Assembly: GCA_030544235.1 (NCBI GenBank)
Contig: CM060471.1
Span: 7,404,848-7,468,847 of the forward strand
Source: Lepturacanthus savala
Lineage: Eukaryota > Chordata > Actinopteri > Scombriformes > Trichiuridae
Length of the DNA: 64,000 bases
Direction of reading: 5' to 3'
Shown here: positions 48,273-60,625 of the stretch, in pieces
How positions within the stretch are numbered: position 1 is the first letter of the stretch
How the letters are laid out: every line of letters begins with the position of its first letter
The notes under the pieces: generated by a model
What the model saw: the letters and a program-made list of their open reading frames with translations, nothing else
What the model was told of the DNA's origin: nothing
Databases searched by the model: none
Made by a program: the position numbers and the translations under genes

Positions 48273-49194
48273 GGTCGGTGGATTTGGTTAAAACTAAGCA
48301 TAAATTGGAGAGAAGAGGATCATGTGTACATTATATCATCAGAACGCCACTTATACACAGACCCTGTAACACATTGGATCCTCAATTTGACAACCTCTCT
48401 TCCTGGCATATTGGTGGATCAACTCTGACCCTGCATTCCACGTTCATACCTTATAATTCCAACCTAGTGCCACCTGCAACTGGCTATGTAAAAAAGGGGC
48501 AACTCAAACAACTACCAACAATAAACCCCAGATTTCCCTATTGTTTTCAAAATTGAGTAACATAATCTTTGCCCCAGTTTCACCTGGTCACCTCTATATA
48601 AAACAGCTCTATGCAGCAGCTGTGCTTGAGACTCTCTGGAGGAGAAGAACATCAGATTATCGAATGTAAAGTCAATGACTCTCTCTGGCCAAAACAAAAG
48701 CATTGGGTGGTTTATACAGCCTTTAAAATCTTTAAACTAATCTAACTAAACAATGTACAAGAGGACAACTCCCCCACACACACATACACACACACTCTGC
48801 AGTGTTGCATTCTAATTGTTGAATCCCTCTCCTCTGTATACTGTACACTTCTTATAGTTGGATAGGACCATTATCGCTGTATCGACTGGCTGTATTGAAT
48901 TCCCATTACCAGCCAGGTACAGTACAGTCCGGGTCTTGCTTGCTGGGCTCATTTAGAGCAGGTGAGTTATTACGGCTTTTTATGGATTGTTGTGGTCAAT
49001 TCACTCAAGGCAACAGTCTGGACTGCGGCCACAATTGAGGTGTGTGGCTAGAGTTGGACGCAAAGGTGCTAATAGTAAAAAGAAAAAGAGCAGAAATGCC
49101 CTTTAAAGGGTGAGACAGTGTGATTAAAATGTCCTCTAGGTACCAGTGGACAAAACCTGTTTGGTTGAAACCATAAATAAAAAGCATGCTATAG
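48273..49194. other. No gene recognised
   Basis: Unique-looking sequence with a short CA run near 48776-48795. No gene recognised. Confidence 0.5.
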
Positions 49195-49370
49195 AAGTTG
49201 ATGTCTGCTGCTGTATTTAATTAGTATGTATTATGCAACACTGCACTGGTCTCTCAGACCTAATTAGAAATGTAATCATGACATATTATGCAGCTCTGCC
49301 TGTTTACATCTAAGCCCTGTCGTACTCAGAATCAGCTTCAGGGCTTCACTCTCCTTGTTCTTGCCTGCTT
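49195..49370. promoter_or_regulatory. Candidate conserved noncoding element
   Basis: Contains tgtatttaattagtatgtat, acctaattagaaatgtaatc and tattatgcagctctgcctg, that is, several TAATTA and ATGCA-type cores in a compact stretch. Motif-based guess; conservation untested. Confidence 0.3.
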
Positions 49371-49556
49371 GTGTCTTTCAGATGTTGGATAAAAACTGTA
49401 AAGTAGCTGTATATGGTCTAATAAATATATCTATCAGAAAATAGTCTGGAAGATATCAATGTTGTTGTGTTTGTTGACACAAAATGAAAAATGTGAATGT
49501 TCTTTAAGTTCTGAACACTGTTTTCATTGATTCAAAATTAATCATTTTTCATATAT

Positions 49557-49618
49557 GTCAATGACATAGAACTCAATAAATCTGACCTTCAACAACTTAG
49601 TCTTAGTGAAATCCTGTT
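49557..49618 (-). repeat. 62-bp segment, inverted copy of 45916-45977
   Basis: Contains gacatagaactcaataaatc and ttcaacaacttagtcttagt. About 60 of 62 positions match the other copy on the opposite strand. Confidence 0.9.
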
Positions 49619-50294
49619 CTTCAGAGAATCAGCACAAGTCTTTACTTAGTGTAAATCCTGACATTCAGTTCTTTGAACACTGCTGCTCATGAACCTGATG
49701 AAATCCATTGCAGTATTAATTAGTATATTTTTGGAATGTTCTGGATTAGTACTTTCCCATAGGTTTTACCCTCATTGTGATCATTTTCCTCACACTTATT
49801 TTTTTGCATCACTCAGACTACTAAAAAGTTTACCCAACTTATATTGTGAACACTAATTGTTCTTTTTAATCATAACTCCTTTTATTATTTTATTCCGTTT
49901 CCCACGTACATCATCCTTCATATTAAATGTTCTCTCACACATTCATTTTATACTAGATATTTTTCATAATTTGTTTGCCTTTTACAGGGAATTCCACCAT
50001 AAAATAGAACTAGGAAAGTGGAAAAGATTGTACAAAGGTAAACACAAAATTGAGTTTTCTCCTCATTTGACTGTTATCAGCCAATTGAACAGACATAATT
50101 ATTTTTCACAGCATTTTAACCCAAAATAACCCAAACTTTTTCTGAGAATAACTAATTACCAGATCTTAACACAGCACCATTAAAACATCATTAGCAGCAT
50201 AGTATGAAACATAGCAGCATAATAATACCTTTTTTCTATGATTTGATATTGATGAGCAGACTCCTTCTAACACACATCTTTGAGGCTGATTAGC
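49619..50294. other. No gene recognised
   Basis: AT-rich sequence between the 62-bp repeat and the hAT-like element. Confidence 0.5.
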
Positions 50295-50796
50295 CTTTAA
50301 TGTAGGGGTGTCAAACATGAGCCCCGAGGGACCAGAATCTTGCCAAAAGGATGTCTGTACCATGTGTGACAAAACGTGGACCAGTTCCTGTTTCTTCACA
50401 GAAACGTGTAGCCAGTGAGAATCCTTCAATGCTCAGGGGATACAATATTTACAGTATTGATTTATAAATGGTTTGTAAGATCGAAGATAACTTCACCTGG
50501 TTCTTAAAAATGTAAATATTGTTTCGTGAGTAAACATTTTTTAATTGAAATGCAACAGTAGACTGACTGCATAAGGAATAACTGAGACATCATATTGTTG
50601 AAATGGGACTTTTTTTTCTTGAGTAATACAATAATAATGATGGATTATGAAAGTTGTTTAACTGTGTATATTCATTTGTGTTTCTTTACATAAGAAGGAG
50701 GGAAATTTTGTAGGTGTTGTTATATATTCGTTTTTACTGATCCAGACCAAATTGCGCTGATTGTGGACTAAATTGTGATTGATTGTTGCTTTAAGG
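50295..50796. mobile_element. hAT-like element, copy 1 (empty site)
   Basis: It begins taggggtgtcaaacatgag, the familiar 'CAGGGGTGTCAAAC' hAT-type terminus. Flanks are ctttaatg (50295-50302) and ctttaagg (50789-50796), an 8-bp duplication with one mismatch. Homologous to 57337-58334 over cagttcctg.ttcttcacag, gataacttcacct and attgcgctg.ttgtgg. An uninterrupted TTAA at 50504-50507 marks where the other copy carries an insertion. Non-coding. Confidence 0.65.
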
Positions 50797-52795
50797 GGAT
50801 GTTTGTACAAATAAACCATTTTAAATATAGATGTTGAGGGTTAAAACCTTTTTTAGACTTGTCAGAGGTAAAGGATTAGTGGACTTGTTTCCAGGATGTT
50901 TAAATAGGTACACATGTACAGTTAGAAGACAGACATGTATATGGTTGTTCTGTATTTTTCATGTTCAAGGCTGTTATTAAATGTGCATTGAAAAATGTTG
51001 TTCTCATCTCATAATGTGTGCCCCTATAAATTCTCTCTAGAAAACAATACAATCGCCAGATGAATGCAAAGCTTTGCGATATCAATCATCTGTTCAGAGC
51101 ATATTATCTGCACATATACACATGTACAGGATTTCTTTACATCCGTGGTACTCAATAGTTCAAAAGTACTATAAAAGCATCACCTCTTGATATTATATAT
51201 GTATAAAATGGCTTTTAAATCTTCCATTAAGAATCTGTCTTTTGGGAAGCTGTGGTTATTTTGGCGCTGATACTGATAAGGACAAGGACAAATGATTTAA
51301 AAATATTTTATGTCAAGCCACCAGCAAAGTGCTCAGATTCCCCTTTTAAAGTCCAGCAGGAATCTCAATGGACAACGCGTTGTCCAACTCATGTTACAGT
51401 CTGGCTCCTTATCAAATAACTGGTCGATGGCACATCATATGAGTCCTTGTTTTTGGACACCATCATTTGATGGGAACAGTAACACAAGGGCAGTTTTTCA
51501 AGGCCAAATGTGCTATATGTCTCTGTAATCAGGTTTTAATGTTTTTTTTTTTTTCTTGTAATGGCATAAATGTAAAAATATACATTATGCATAAATATAC
51601 ATCAAAAACATCCCAATTATTGATTTAAATAATTGAAATCAACAAAAGCTTCACCATGATATTCCCTTTATAATAACTTATCTGGTCTCAGACAGGTGCG
51701 CAATGGGAAGATGTACAATTACCTTGTTTTGTAGAACATCAGTCTAGACATGTGTAAGGATGCTACTATTTTCTCTTAAAGATATCAGAAAAAATAAACA
51801 CTGCAAAGCGACTTTTAACTTTTGTTTTGCTGTTTCTGATGTTAACAGTGATGAAAATATTAAGAGTTTCAAGGCAAAGTCTCTGAACACTGAGGTTACA
51901 GCACTCAACAAAAACAAGTGTCTCTAATTGGACATTATAAATTACTAAAAAAAAACTGAACAAATTTACATGCTTATAAAAATAACACATTGAAAGCAAA
52001 TGTAATATTTGCAGATCTTTAAAGTAGCAATATTTTTTTTTACCTGCTGGTTCTAGAAACAAGCTGATAAGACAAGAACAGTACCAGCTGTGGGCTGTAC
52101 ACTCAAAACACAGAGCTGAAAGACACTGAAACGCAGACGATTCAGCTAATGTAATGCGGCATGAAAAGGTTAGTTTGTGAGTTAAAGTGGTTTTTCAATT
52201 GTGTTTTCTACAATCAGAGCCCATAATTAACATCAAATGTGTTTATCTTGGTCTAATAATTCATTTTGTTCATAGTATTGGTGCATCTTGTTTCACCAAC
52301 AGGTTCTTTTTACTAAGATCCTAATGAATTAATGACAGCCATCACTGTTGCATGTGCTGATGGCATCCATCCATCATCACAGCCTAGTTCTACAGTCATG
52401 ACATGGAGGGAGATACACTGTTGTAAAATTTATCATAAGTAGTTTATTTAACAGAAAATAACTAAAAATATATTAAACACAAGATCAGCAAAGCATGAGG
52501 TGTGGGTATCAGTAAAATAAGAATTATGTTTGGTGAGTGAAAGGTGTATGCATGTGTTATAAAATGCACAAACTAATCAGAAGGTTAACAAAAGAAACTA
52601 AGGCTGCCATATCACCATGCGGTTACTGCAGAGAGAGAGAAGGATAGAGAAGCAGGCAAGGTTAGCAGAGTGAAGCAGAGGAGGAGCAGCAGTTTTATAG
52701 GTTGGTAGACACTGGGCTCAGGTTTCACCACTGATTAACAAGCTGCTGGAATGGCAAGATGCAATGTTACCCCACAACCACAGGGATCATCACGC
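50797..52795. other. No gene recognised
   Basis: AT-rich, unique-looking DNA with a T-run at about 51543-51554. Short open frames show no conserved motif. Confidence 0.5.
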
Positions 52796-53370
52796 CATCC
52801 ATCCATCCATCCATCCATCCATCCATCCATCCATCCATCTTCTACTGGGTCAGGTCACAGGAGCCTCAGCTGATAAGCCCAGACTTTCCGTTACCCATCC
52901 ACATTCTCCAGCTCTTCCAGGGGAATACCAAGAAACATTAAAAGTCCAAGGTCCAGTCCAGTCCAAGTCCTGGCTCTACCCTGGAGGGACGTGCCTAGAT
53001 CACTTCACCACTTCACCTAGGAGGCACCTCATCTGGCTCCTCTCAAAGAGGAGTGGCAGCGATTCTACTCTGGTCCCCTCATGAGCTGAGATTCTCACCC
53101 TATCTCTAAGGGAGAGCCAGGACAACCTGCAGAGGAAACTAATTTCAGCTGCTTGTACTCACAATCTCATCCTTTCAGTCACTACCCAAAGCTTGTACTA
53201 TAAGTCAGGGTAGGAGCGCAGATTGACTGGTAAATCGAGAGCTTCACCTTTCGGCTAAGCTTCTTCTTCACCTGTGCAGAATCCACATGACTGTAGATCT
53301 CCCTCCATCCTTTTCTCCTTCTCTGAGACTCTGAGATACTTGAACTCCTCAACTTGAAGCAGGATTTCAT
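52796..53370 (-). mobile_element. RTE/Rex3-like LINE, 3' part, minus strand
   Basis: On the plus strand it starts with (ATCC)n at 52796-52840, which is a (GATG)n 3' tail on the minus strand, as described for Rex3. The minus strand encodes KKKLSRKVKLSIYQSICAPT and LTYS, then SKLWVVTERMR, LSLRDRVRISAHEG and FERSQMRC. These are the C-terminal reverse-transcriptase motifs of fish RTE elements, interrupted by stops and frameshifts. The 5' two-thirds are missing. Decayed. Confidence 0.8.
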
Positions 53371-54539
53371 CTCAACATGGAGACTGCACTGTTTTCCCGC
53401 TGAGAACCATTGTCTCTGATTGGGAGGTGTAGATTCTCAGATTCTCATCTGCTGTTGGCAATTTTAGTTAATTTGAGGTATTCTGATTCACTATTTCACA
53501 CCAGTTTTGGCTCATTATGACATCCTTTCAAATCCACCCAAAAATACAATCTTTATACCACCAACACTATCTAAGAGAAGGTTTTACTATAAGGAATCTG
53601 AAATAACTACATTGACAAACTTGCATTTGAGTTCCTTGCTTTCATCCATATGTTCAACTGACTTTACTCAGCATATCTCTGGGTTTTGTTTTCAGTTACA
53701 TTTGTTTATCTATTGGTAGAGTGTAGAATTGGCTGAGGACAAACCCTTTAAATTTTGGGGCAGATCCAACTTACTTAATTTGCACAATTATTTTAGTGGC
53801 TCCTGGTCAATAGAATATATATAATGGAATACTATATATTGTAACTGTCATTATATATATATATATATATATATACCAAATAATTTGGTACGTCTTATTT
53901 ATTTTATATTTATTGCTATGTATTTGTACATTATATTGGATATTGTGCATGTGAACATAACACACATAAAATATTTTTAAATCCAAATTAATTTTGAACC
54001 AAACCAGATCTGCTAAATAACATTTCTGATGTACCTGTAACACTATATTTAGCATTTGTTCATAGTGTTATTTAATTGTTAAATAATAAATGTTGTATGA
54101 ATGAGGTATAGAATCAAACATACAGTAAAGCTATCATTCCTCTCCAAAATAAACTCAGAGTAGCTCCTCTGAGCAAAAAGTAAATATATGAATAAGTCAC
54201 TGCTTTTTACCCCAGAAGCATTTGCATACAGTCCCTAAAGTCCTTTTGTATTCAATGGGCCATGTAACTGTCATTGTTTGCAGCTCCAAATATCTGTGTT
54301 CATGCTCATAATGGTCCAAAACACATTTTCAGCCCTGCCTTTCACCATCAGATTCCATAGCTTTGATTACAGGTATGAAACAAACATAAGAATATTTAAT
54401 CATTGCTACTGTTCAAATCTTTCACATCTGACTGAGGGTGATTTAATAACACCTTAACTGCGACATGTGACATATGCAACAGGAAACACACTCGCTTGCA
54501 TCCGTACTCTCTGATATTACCTGAGATATGTGCAGCCAC
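53371..54539. other. No gene recognised; (AT)n at 53851-53875
   Basis: AT-rich sequence with one dinucleotide run; nothing else recognised. Confidence 0.5.
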
Positions 54540-54910
54540 ATCCAAATGAGTGCCATCAGTGTCCCGCTCACTGCTCTCTGCTGCCATCACTTCCCCATTA
54601 GAGCGGCTAACGGAGCCTAACCGGGCCGGGCATGTGTGCTCATTTCCCTCCTCGCTCGGATCAATACAGCATAATATGAGCTCCCCTGATCGTAGACAGT
54701 CAAATTAGTGCATGTCTGGCAGAGACAGCAGTCAGCTCGCTCAGATTGTGAAAGCACCGGCGCTGTTTAACAATTCATGGACCCAATCACAACATGAAAC
54801 TCTTCAGCGCCCGGGACTTTGTCTGCTGGTGTTAATTGGCCGAAACCGAAGCCCCCTCCGGTCCATCACGCCTGCCAACACCAATAGGGCCCGGACGCAG
54901 TCACATATTT
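54540..54910. promoter_or_regulatory. Candidate conserved noncoding element
   Basis: GC-richer, complex sequence with agcggctaacggagcctaac, gtgttaattggccgaaac and ccaacaccaatagggcccgg. It stands out from the AT-rich flanks and shows no repeat character. It could be an enhancer or an unrecognised exon; untested. Confidence 0.3.
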
Positions 54911-56260
54911 ATGTTACGTTGCATTTCTTTCACACGTGATGCTGAGATGTTCCATGTTCGTATGAATACAAGAATACAAGTTTGGCGGCTAGCAGGGTTG
55001 GGAATTTGTTATGAATTTATAAAGCAAATGTTGACGACTGTACTGGATGTACCAGATAGTGTAGGAGAACAGATGGAGTTGGGTGTGTGTGTGAATGGTG
55101 TGTGTGTGTGTGTGTGTGTCTGTGGGTTAGAGTCCTGTGCATCATTCAGCGAGATCAAACAGAAAGATCAGAAAGTCCAAAAACAGAACCGATGCAGACA
55201 AATATGAAGCTTGATGCTGAGACACGGGGCAAAGCAGTGACTAAGCTTTTTTGAATTTTCCTACAGAATATCAATTAATTACCAAAATATAAATAAAAGA
55301 TGACACAAGGCAATATCATCTTTTTAAAACTTTTTTTAGTTCCTTTATAGGGGTCATTAAAGGTACAATGGGTTATTTCTGGCAACATCTAGTGGCAAAT
55401 TTGTAAATTGCAACACATGAAAAACCTGAGTCTGTCTCTACAGACATTATATGGATAAAAAACAGATAAAAAGATTAAAAAAAACATAATCTAAGGTAAT
55501 ACAATATGAATACTTAATGAATTAAATACAAAAACATACTTAATAATAATATGAATAATATTATAATTGTGTTTGTGTTTGTAATTGTGTATTTGAGTTT
55601 GTTCAGATCACTCACCTTCACGTTCAGTACATCAGGTCAGACTGTTTGCCTGTGGCAAGATGGCCACTGAGCGGGGACGTTTGAGTCTGTGCTGTAAGAC
55701 ATCTAGCCTTTCTTATGTATGTGTCTATGCTAGGAAGTGTCCAATAATGGAAAACCGCTATGAAATCCAAAAGCAGTGATTGATGATTTAAAACCCTCCA
55801 GCTTTACACTATCAGGATTATTATGGTGGATTCACGTCATTCTGTTCAGTAAACTCATCAGAGGCAAAACTACACAACTACTCACAATGTCATATGTCAA
55901 GAGATGTTGTGTGCGCTGCTAAAGCCCCCTGAAAGAAACTTGCATTCAAGACGTCACAGCTCACATGTTCAACCAAAAATGTCAGAAAAAAAAACGTTAG
56001 AAGAGCGAGATGCTGTTCACTGTGCTTCTATTCAACATCCATTCAAATCCTGTCTGCTTTGCGGCTTACTTTGAAAATGGTCAAGATTATATAACACAGA
56101 CACTCAAAGGCTACTTAAAAAGAAGCATGTTTGGCTGAATCTTTCCATGCTTGTGTGACAGCTTCTTTCATGCAGATATCAGTGTGTCAGCCCGGAGATT
56201 AAAGCAGGAAAGATTTTGCTGCTGCTTAGAAAAATAAAAAAATAAATAAATAAATAAAAA
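54911..56260. other. No gene recognised; (GT)n at 55098-55119, (AAAT)n at 56229-56262
   Basis: Simple repeats and AT-rich DNA; no repeat ends or genes recognised. Confidence 0.5.
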
Positions 56261-57000
56261 TCAGCGACAGCATCTAAATTCATCCAGACGTCGCTCCCTC
56301 GCCTCGTCTTCTCTCTGCTCGACCACCTGCCGTCTCCACCCTTTGTGCAACCTATCTGTCATAATTGTTTGTTCCCCATTTGCCTTGTCAAAATAATTCC
56401 TCAACCCATTTGCCCTTGCAAGAATTTCAACAAGGAGACAACTCATTTATAACCCAAGAGCAGTAATTATGCACCGGGAGCGGATTCAAGAAGGGAAAGT
56501 ATTTGTTATTCTGGTTTGTTATTATTATTTTCTCTCTAATTGTGTCCTGCAATTGGCATAATCAGTTAATTACAGTCCTCCAGCAGTCGAGCTGCCACTG
56601 TGATGTCTGAGTTCCTGCCGTGGATATTAAGTTGCCTGACTTGTCGCAGTATTAAAAATAGACCTTCGCAGATCTTATGTCGTATCTCACACAGCTTCAG
56701 ACACTTTTATTCAATACGCAATTTCAATTCTCCCCCGTTTATTTTCCCCTGTGTCTGCATTCAAATCATATATTTGTATAATTGCGTCAACGCTGCGGTT
56801 TACGTGGTAAATGAGTACAATATGAATTTCCTCCAAATATCAGAACAAATGACAACAAACAACGATCACCAGGCTGTGAGGCACGGCTCTGAACGCGTCG
56901 GCTCATTTGCATTCACAATTAAATCTTCTGTACGTGCCCTTTTTTCGCCACGAAGAAGAGCAGCGACGTGTTATTGTGACGGAGCCACAGGCGTCGCCTC
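56261..57000. promoter_or_regulatory. Candidate conserved noncoding block
   Basis: Long complex stretch with gcagtaattatgcaccggg, ttggcataatcagttaatta, tgcgtcaacgctgcgg and catttgcattcacaattaaa (homeodomain- and octamer-like motifs). No repeat similarity. The 143-codon open frame across 56600-57031 has no recognisable domain and starts outside the densest part. Conservation untested. Confidence 0.3.
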
Positions 57001-57336
57001 AGGGAGCACCGACACTTCTCAGGCAAATTAAAATAACTCTTTTAACATGCTTGCAAGACACAGTTTCTGTTTTATTGTGAGACAATGGAAAAGTTAGTTT
57101 TTTTTGTCACGGGGAGGCATCACGTCATGGGTTGTTATATTTATTTCAGGTTCAAACCAAGTCCACTGTGGAGAAAAAAAAAAAAAAAAAAACAGCAGCT
57201 GAAAAGTTTAAAGTCGTCTGAAAGTTGCAGAAATCAATACTTTTGTTTTGATAACAGAGTGAATGTGATGTGATGGATCCACACATCCCTAGACTCTGCT
57301 GCTCCTCAGCGCTGCAGGAAGGTTTAGAGGAAGAGC

Positions 57337-58334
57337 GGGGGGTGACAAACATGCGGCTGGGGGCCCTCTAAATAGACCAGTTCCTGATTCTTCACAGAAA
57401 CATGAAGTCAGTGAGAATCTTTCAGGGCTCAAGGGATAAAATATTTACAGTGTTGTTTTGTAAATGGTTTGTAAGGCAGGCGATAACTTCACCTGCTGCA
57501 CAACCATCTATTGCATGAAATATTACTTAGACATGGTAAAAAATGTTTTGAATGGTTTTATTTCTTAAAATGACCTAAATAATAGATATACTGTATTTAA
57601 GAAATGCAAGAAAACGTTGTAAACAGTCTCAGGATAGTTTCTTGCTAAGTAAGTCAATGGGACTCCATTAGGTTGGATTCACTAGGAATTTTCCTATTTG
57701 CATATTGGTGCCATATGGCAACAAATCTAATTTAGCATGTAAGAAAAAAAAGTATAACATTAAAATTTCATCAGATTCAAGTTACATTTTTTATTTGATG
57801 AAAATTTTGCCAAATTCGGAATAAAAGGCAGTTGTGAGACAGTGATGTCAAATGTTCAGGAGCAAAAGGGACTGGCAAACAGGATATCAGGATATCTGGT
57901 CATGTGACCTCATAAATTGTATGTCCTTAAAAAAGAAAAGCCCCCTTTTTACATCTAACTGTAAAAAAAAATAGATTTTATATCACAAATAAATGAAAGA
58001 AGAAAGAAAAATGAAGATTAAAGTAACTGTAGCCACATGGCAACGCTATGTAATAGAGGGTTAAAATCTAAATCTTGTTTAGTGACTAAATGGTCTGAAT
58101 TGAAATGCACCCACAGACTGAATATATAAGAATTTGGACTTTTTTATGCTCCCTCTCCTGTTTTGTAAATTGAAGGTTATTTATTCATGTAGATATTTAT
58201 AAAGCATTTTTTACATTAAAAAAAGGAAAAGAGACATTTATGGGTATTGTTATTTATATGTTTTATTTTTACTGGTCCAACCCACAAGTTGCGCTGTTTG
58301 TGGCCCATGAACTGACGTGAGTGTGACACCACTG
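57337..58334. mobile_element. hAT-like element, copy 2
   Basis: Starts ggggggtgacaaacatg and ends gtgtgacaccactg, matching the 'CAGGGGTGTCAAAC' and 'GTTTGACACCCCTG' ends. Homologous to copy 1 at 50303-50788. The near-doubled length is explained by a nested TTAA-type element at 57505-58060. No clear 8-bp duplication survives. Confidence 0.65.
57505..58064 (+). mobile_element. TTAA-type MITE nested in hAT-like copy 2
   Basis: The left end ccatctattgcatgaaat and the right end on the minus strand, ccctctattacatagcgtt, are inverted repeats. TTAA follows the right end (58061-58064); the left counterpart has decayed to acaa. Related copies are at 26795-27210 (reversed) and 31540-31605. It carries gccatatggcaaca near the left end and gccacatggcaacg near the right. 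Compatible with piggyBac-type insertion. Non-coding. Confidence 0.75.
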
Positions 58335-60224
58335 GTTTAGCGTCTTTCAGCTCGTTGTTTTGTTTTTTACAGTCTCACACACGTTAACCAGCATTAAGGA
58401 TGAGCTTCTAAAAAGTCAAGTGTTTTACATGTTAGAGAGAGGAGATAAGACATGATCATGTCCTTCCACTGGACTAAATATTAAATAGGTCCCCTCTAAG
58501 CATTATGCTCCACCTCATACAGCTGATGCCTCAGCTCACTACTGCTCAGCATTGCAGCTGATTGAGCAAAGTGAGCAAAAACCTCTAATTATTCCGGTTT
58601 AAAGGGTTATTCTGATTTTCTACAACAATGGTTCCAAACCTTTTCTGTCTTGTGTTACTGTGCCCCACAGACTATTATACTGATAATAATCAATCTGATT
58701 ATTCAGTTCATTTCACTCTCAGGTATTTTCTTATTTTTAAATCAAATTAAACATAAAATCTTTCTTTGAAAATAAATAATATAAATAAATAACTATTCAA
58801 GGTGACTTTGTTTTCTAAAACTTTTGTGATATTTACCACAAAAAAATGAGTTTTTCATTAATAAATCCTCTTTAAAAGATATTTTAAACTTAAAATTATC
58901 ATCTTGGAATTTCTAAAAATGTACTTATCACCTTGGACTCAGATTTTCAAAGAAGTAAATATTATCTCTACGTCCAAGTTGGAAATAAATTATTAAATGT
59001 TTTAATCTACTATTGAAATGTGCTGATGTCCTTGGTTGTGAATCACACGTCTAAAACTCTGGGGTCATTCTTTTCAGTTGGGACGACGATTATGCTGTTG
59101 AAAGAAATTGATTAATTTATGTCTATGTGTCGTTGACGGCTGCCTGTTTGGAGGCAGAGTGAGGAACATGAACAGTAAAACAGATCCTGAATCTGTCTTT
59201 AAACATAAGGAGAAATGTTCATTCGATCAGTGGAGCTTGATCTCTGGAGAATATTTCCCTCATTGCACATATTTAGCAACTATCAGCTAAGTCAAAGATG
59301 AACCAATAAGCCTGTAAACTGTGGAGGATGTTTACACAGGAGGATGTGGCTAATAACAGAAGTTACTCTGCTGCTGCCAGCACAGATCAGAGAGGAGCAG
59401 AACGCTGCATCATATCATCAAATATTATAATAAATACTTGTTCTCAGATAAAAATGTCCACATTTAGCAGAACTAGAACAACAGAGCGAGTTTAGTGCCT
59501 CGAGTGGCTCTTGGAGCCAGTTCCTGTCATTATTATTAATGGCGGTGAAGTGTTTGGTGAATTTCAGGACTGCATTGTGTGATTCTTTGTCTTTTACCAT
59601 GTTCAGTAATCTCTCTGATTCTCACTAAAAGACTGGAATGTTCCTTTGAGCAACAGCTGATATGTGTCGGAACTTCTTTATATTTCCCACAACAGGTGTT
59701 TTTTGGTTTGTGAGACAAATTGTGCTAAAGTTTAGATAATGTAAACTAAATATAACCATATTATTCAGCTGTTGGAAGCACAAAAGCCTTTACAGAGTAA
59801 GTAAGGGCTAATGTGAGTGTGTGGACGTTGGTTGAGGCCGTGATGCGTTGGATGAACCTCTCGGCCTCTGTCATACGAGCTGCTCTCTCCATTAGCTGCA
59901 TTACACACAGCCATTATCTCCACCACATTCATGTGACGCTCTGTGTTTGGACATGTTGAGCTTCATTCCATTTATATCAACTACCGCTGTGGTGAATGGA
60001 AAAAGCTAAATGTGGACAGCGTTGCAACAAAAGAATAAAACCATCAGCATTAGCTCGCCGTAATCAGTCGCAATGAAGCTGTTACTGAGAGAATATGGGA
60101 ATATTCTATATATTCAGGAATAAAGTCCTGACTAAGAAAAATGTAATTATTAAGAAATCAGGTTGAAAATTGGATATATGGAAACTTATGAACTATTAGA
60201 TATAGGAGCTGCTAACTTTTTTTT
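58335..60224. other. No gene recognised
   Basis: Unique-looking sequence. Short open frames have no recognisable motifs. Parts near 59880-60080 are of moderate complexity. Confidence 0.5.
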
Positions 60225-60625
60225 TTCTTTTTAACCTTCATTTAACTAGGTAATAATAAACTCATTGAGATCAAGATCTCTTTTCCAAGGGTGACCTGAT
60301 CAAGAGATCAGTAGCACATGTCACAAATCTTAATAAAATAAACAACTATATTAAATTACATGAAAAAAACTATAGTGCAGCAGAAACATTTTGATGATAT
60401 AGTGCGATATATGTTAACATTCAGTGTAGTAGTTAGGATGCAAAATGCAAAAGTGCAGTAGAAAAAAATTGTAAAAATGTAAAAACACAGGCACTGACTC
60501 TTTCTTTCTGTTCCATAAAATGTAACGGGAAGTTCTAAATGAAAAGTTCAGCCATTTTAAGTTTAGTTTGAAAAGTGTTCCATGCAGACGGGACGGCTTG
60601 TCTCCCAAATTCAGTCCTGACCTCA
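60225..60625. repeat. Interspersed repeat, family unassigned
   Basis: Contains ttaaccttcatttaactagg, cattgagatcaagatctctt, ccaagggtgacctgatcaag and, later, gttccatgcagacgggacgg, strings I recognise as a common fish interspersed repeat. The ends could not be fixed. Confidence 0.5.

Noticed and set aside
54712..55207. Overlapping open frames of 75 and 123 codons
   Set aside because: They overlap a candidate regulatory block and a GT repeat; no domain and no splice structure supports them.
56600..57031. 143-codon open frame on the plus strand
   Set aside because: No conserved domain; more likely chance in a moderate-GC noncoding block.
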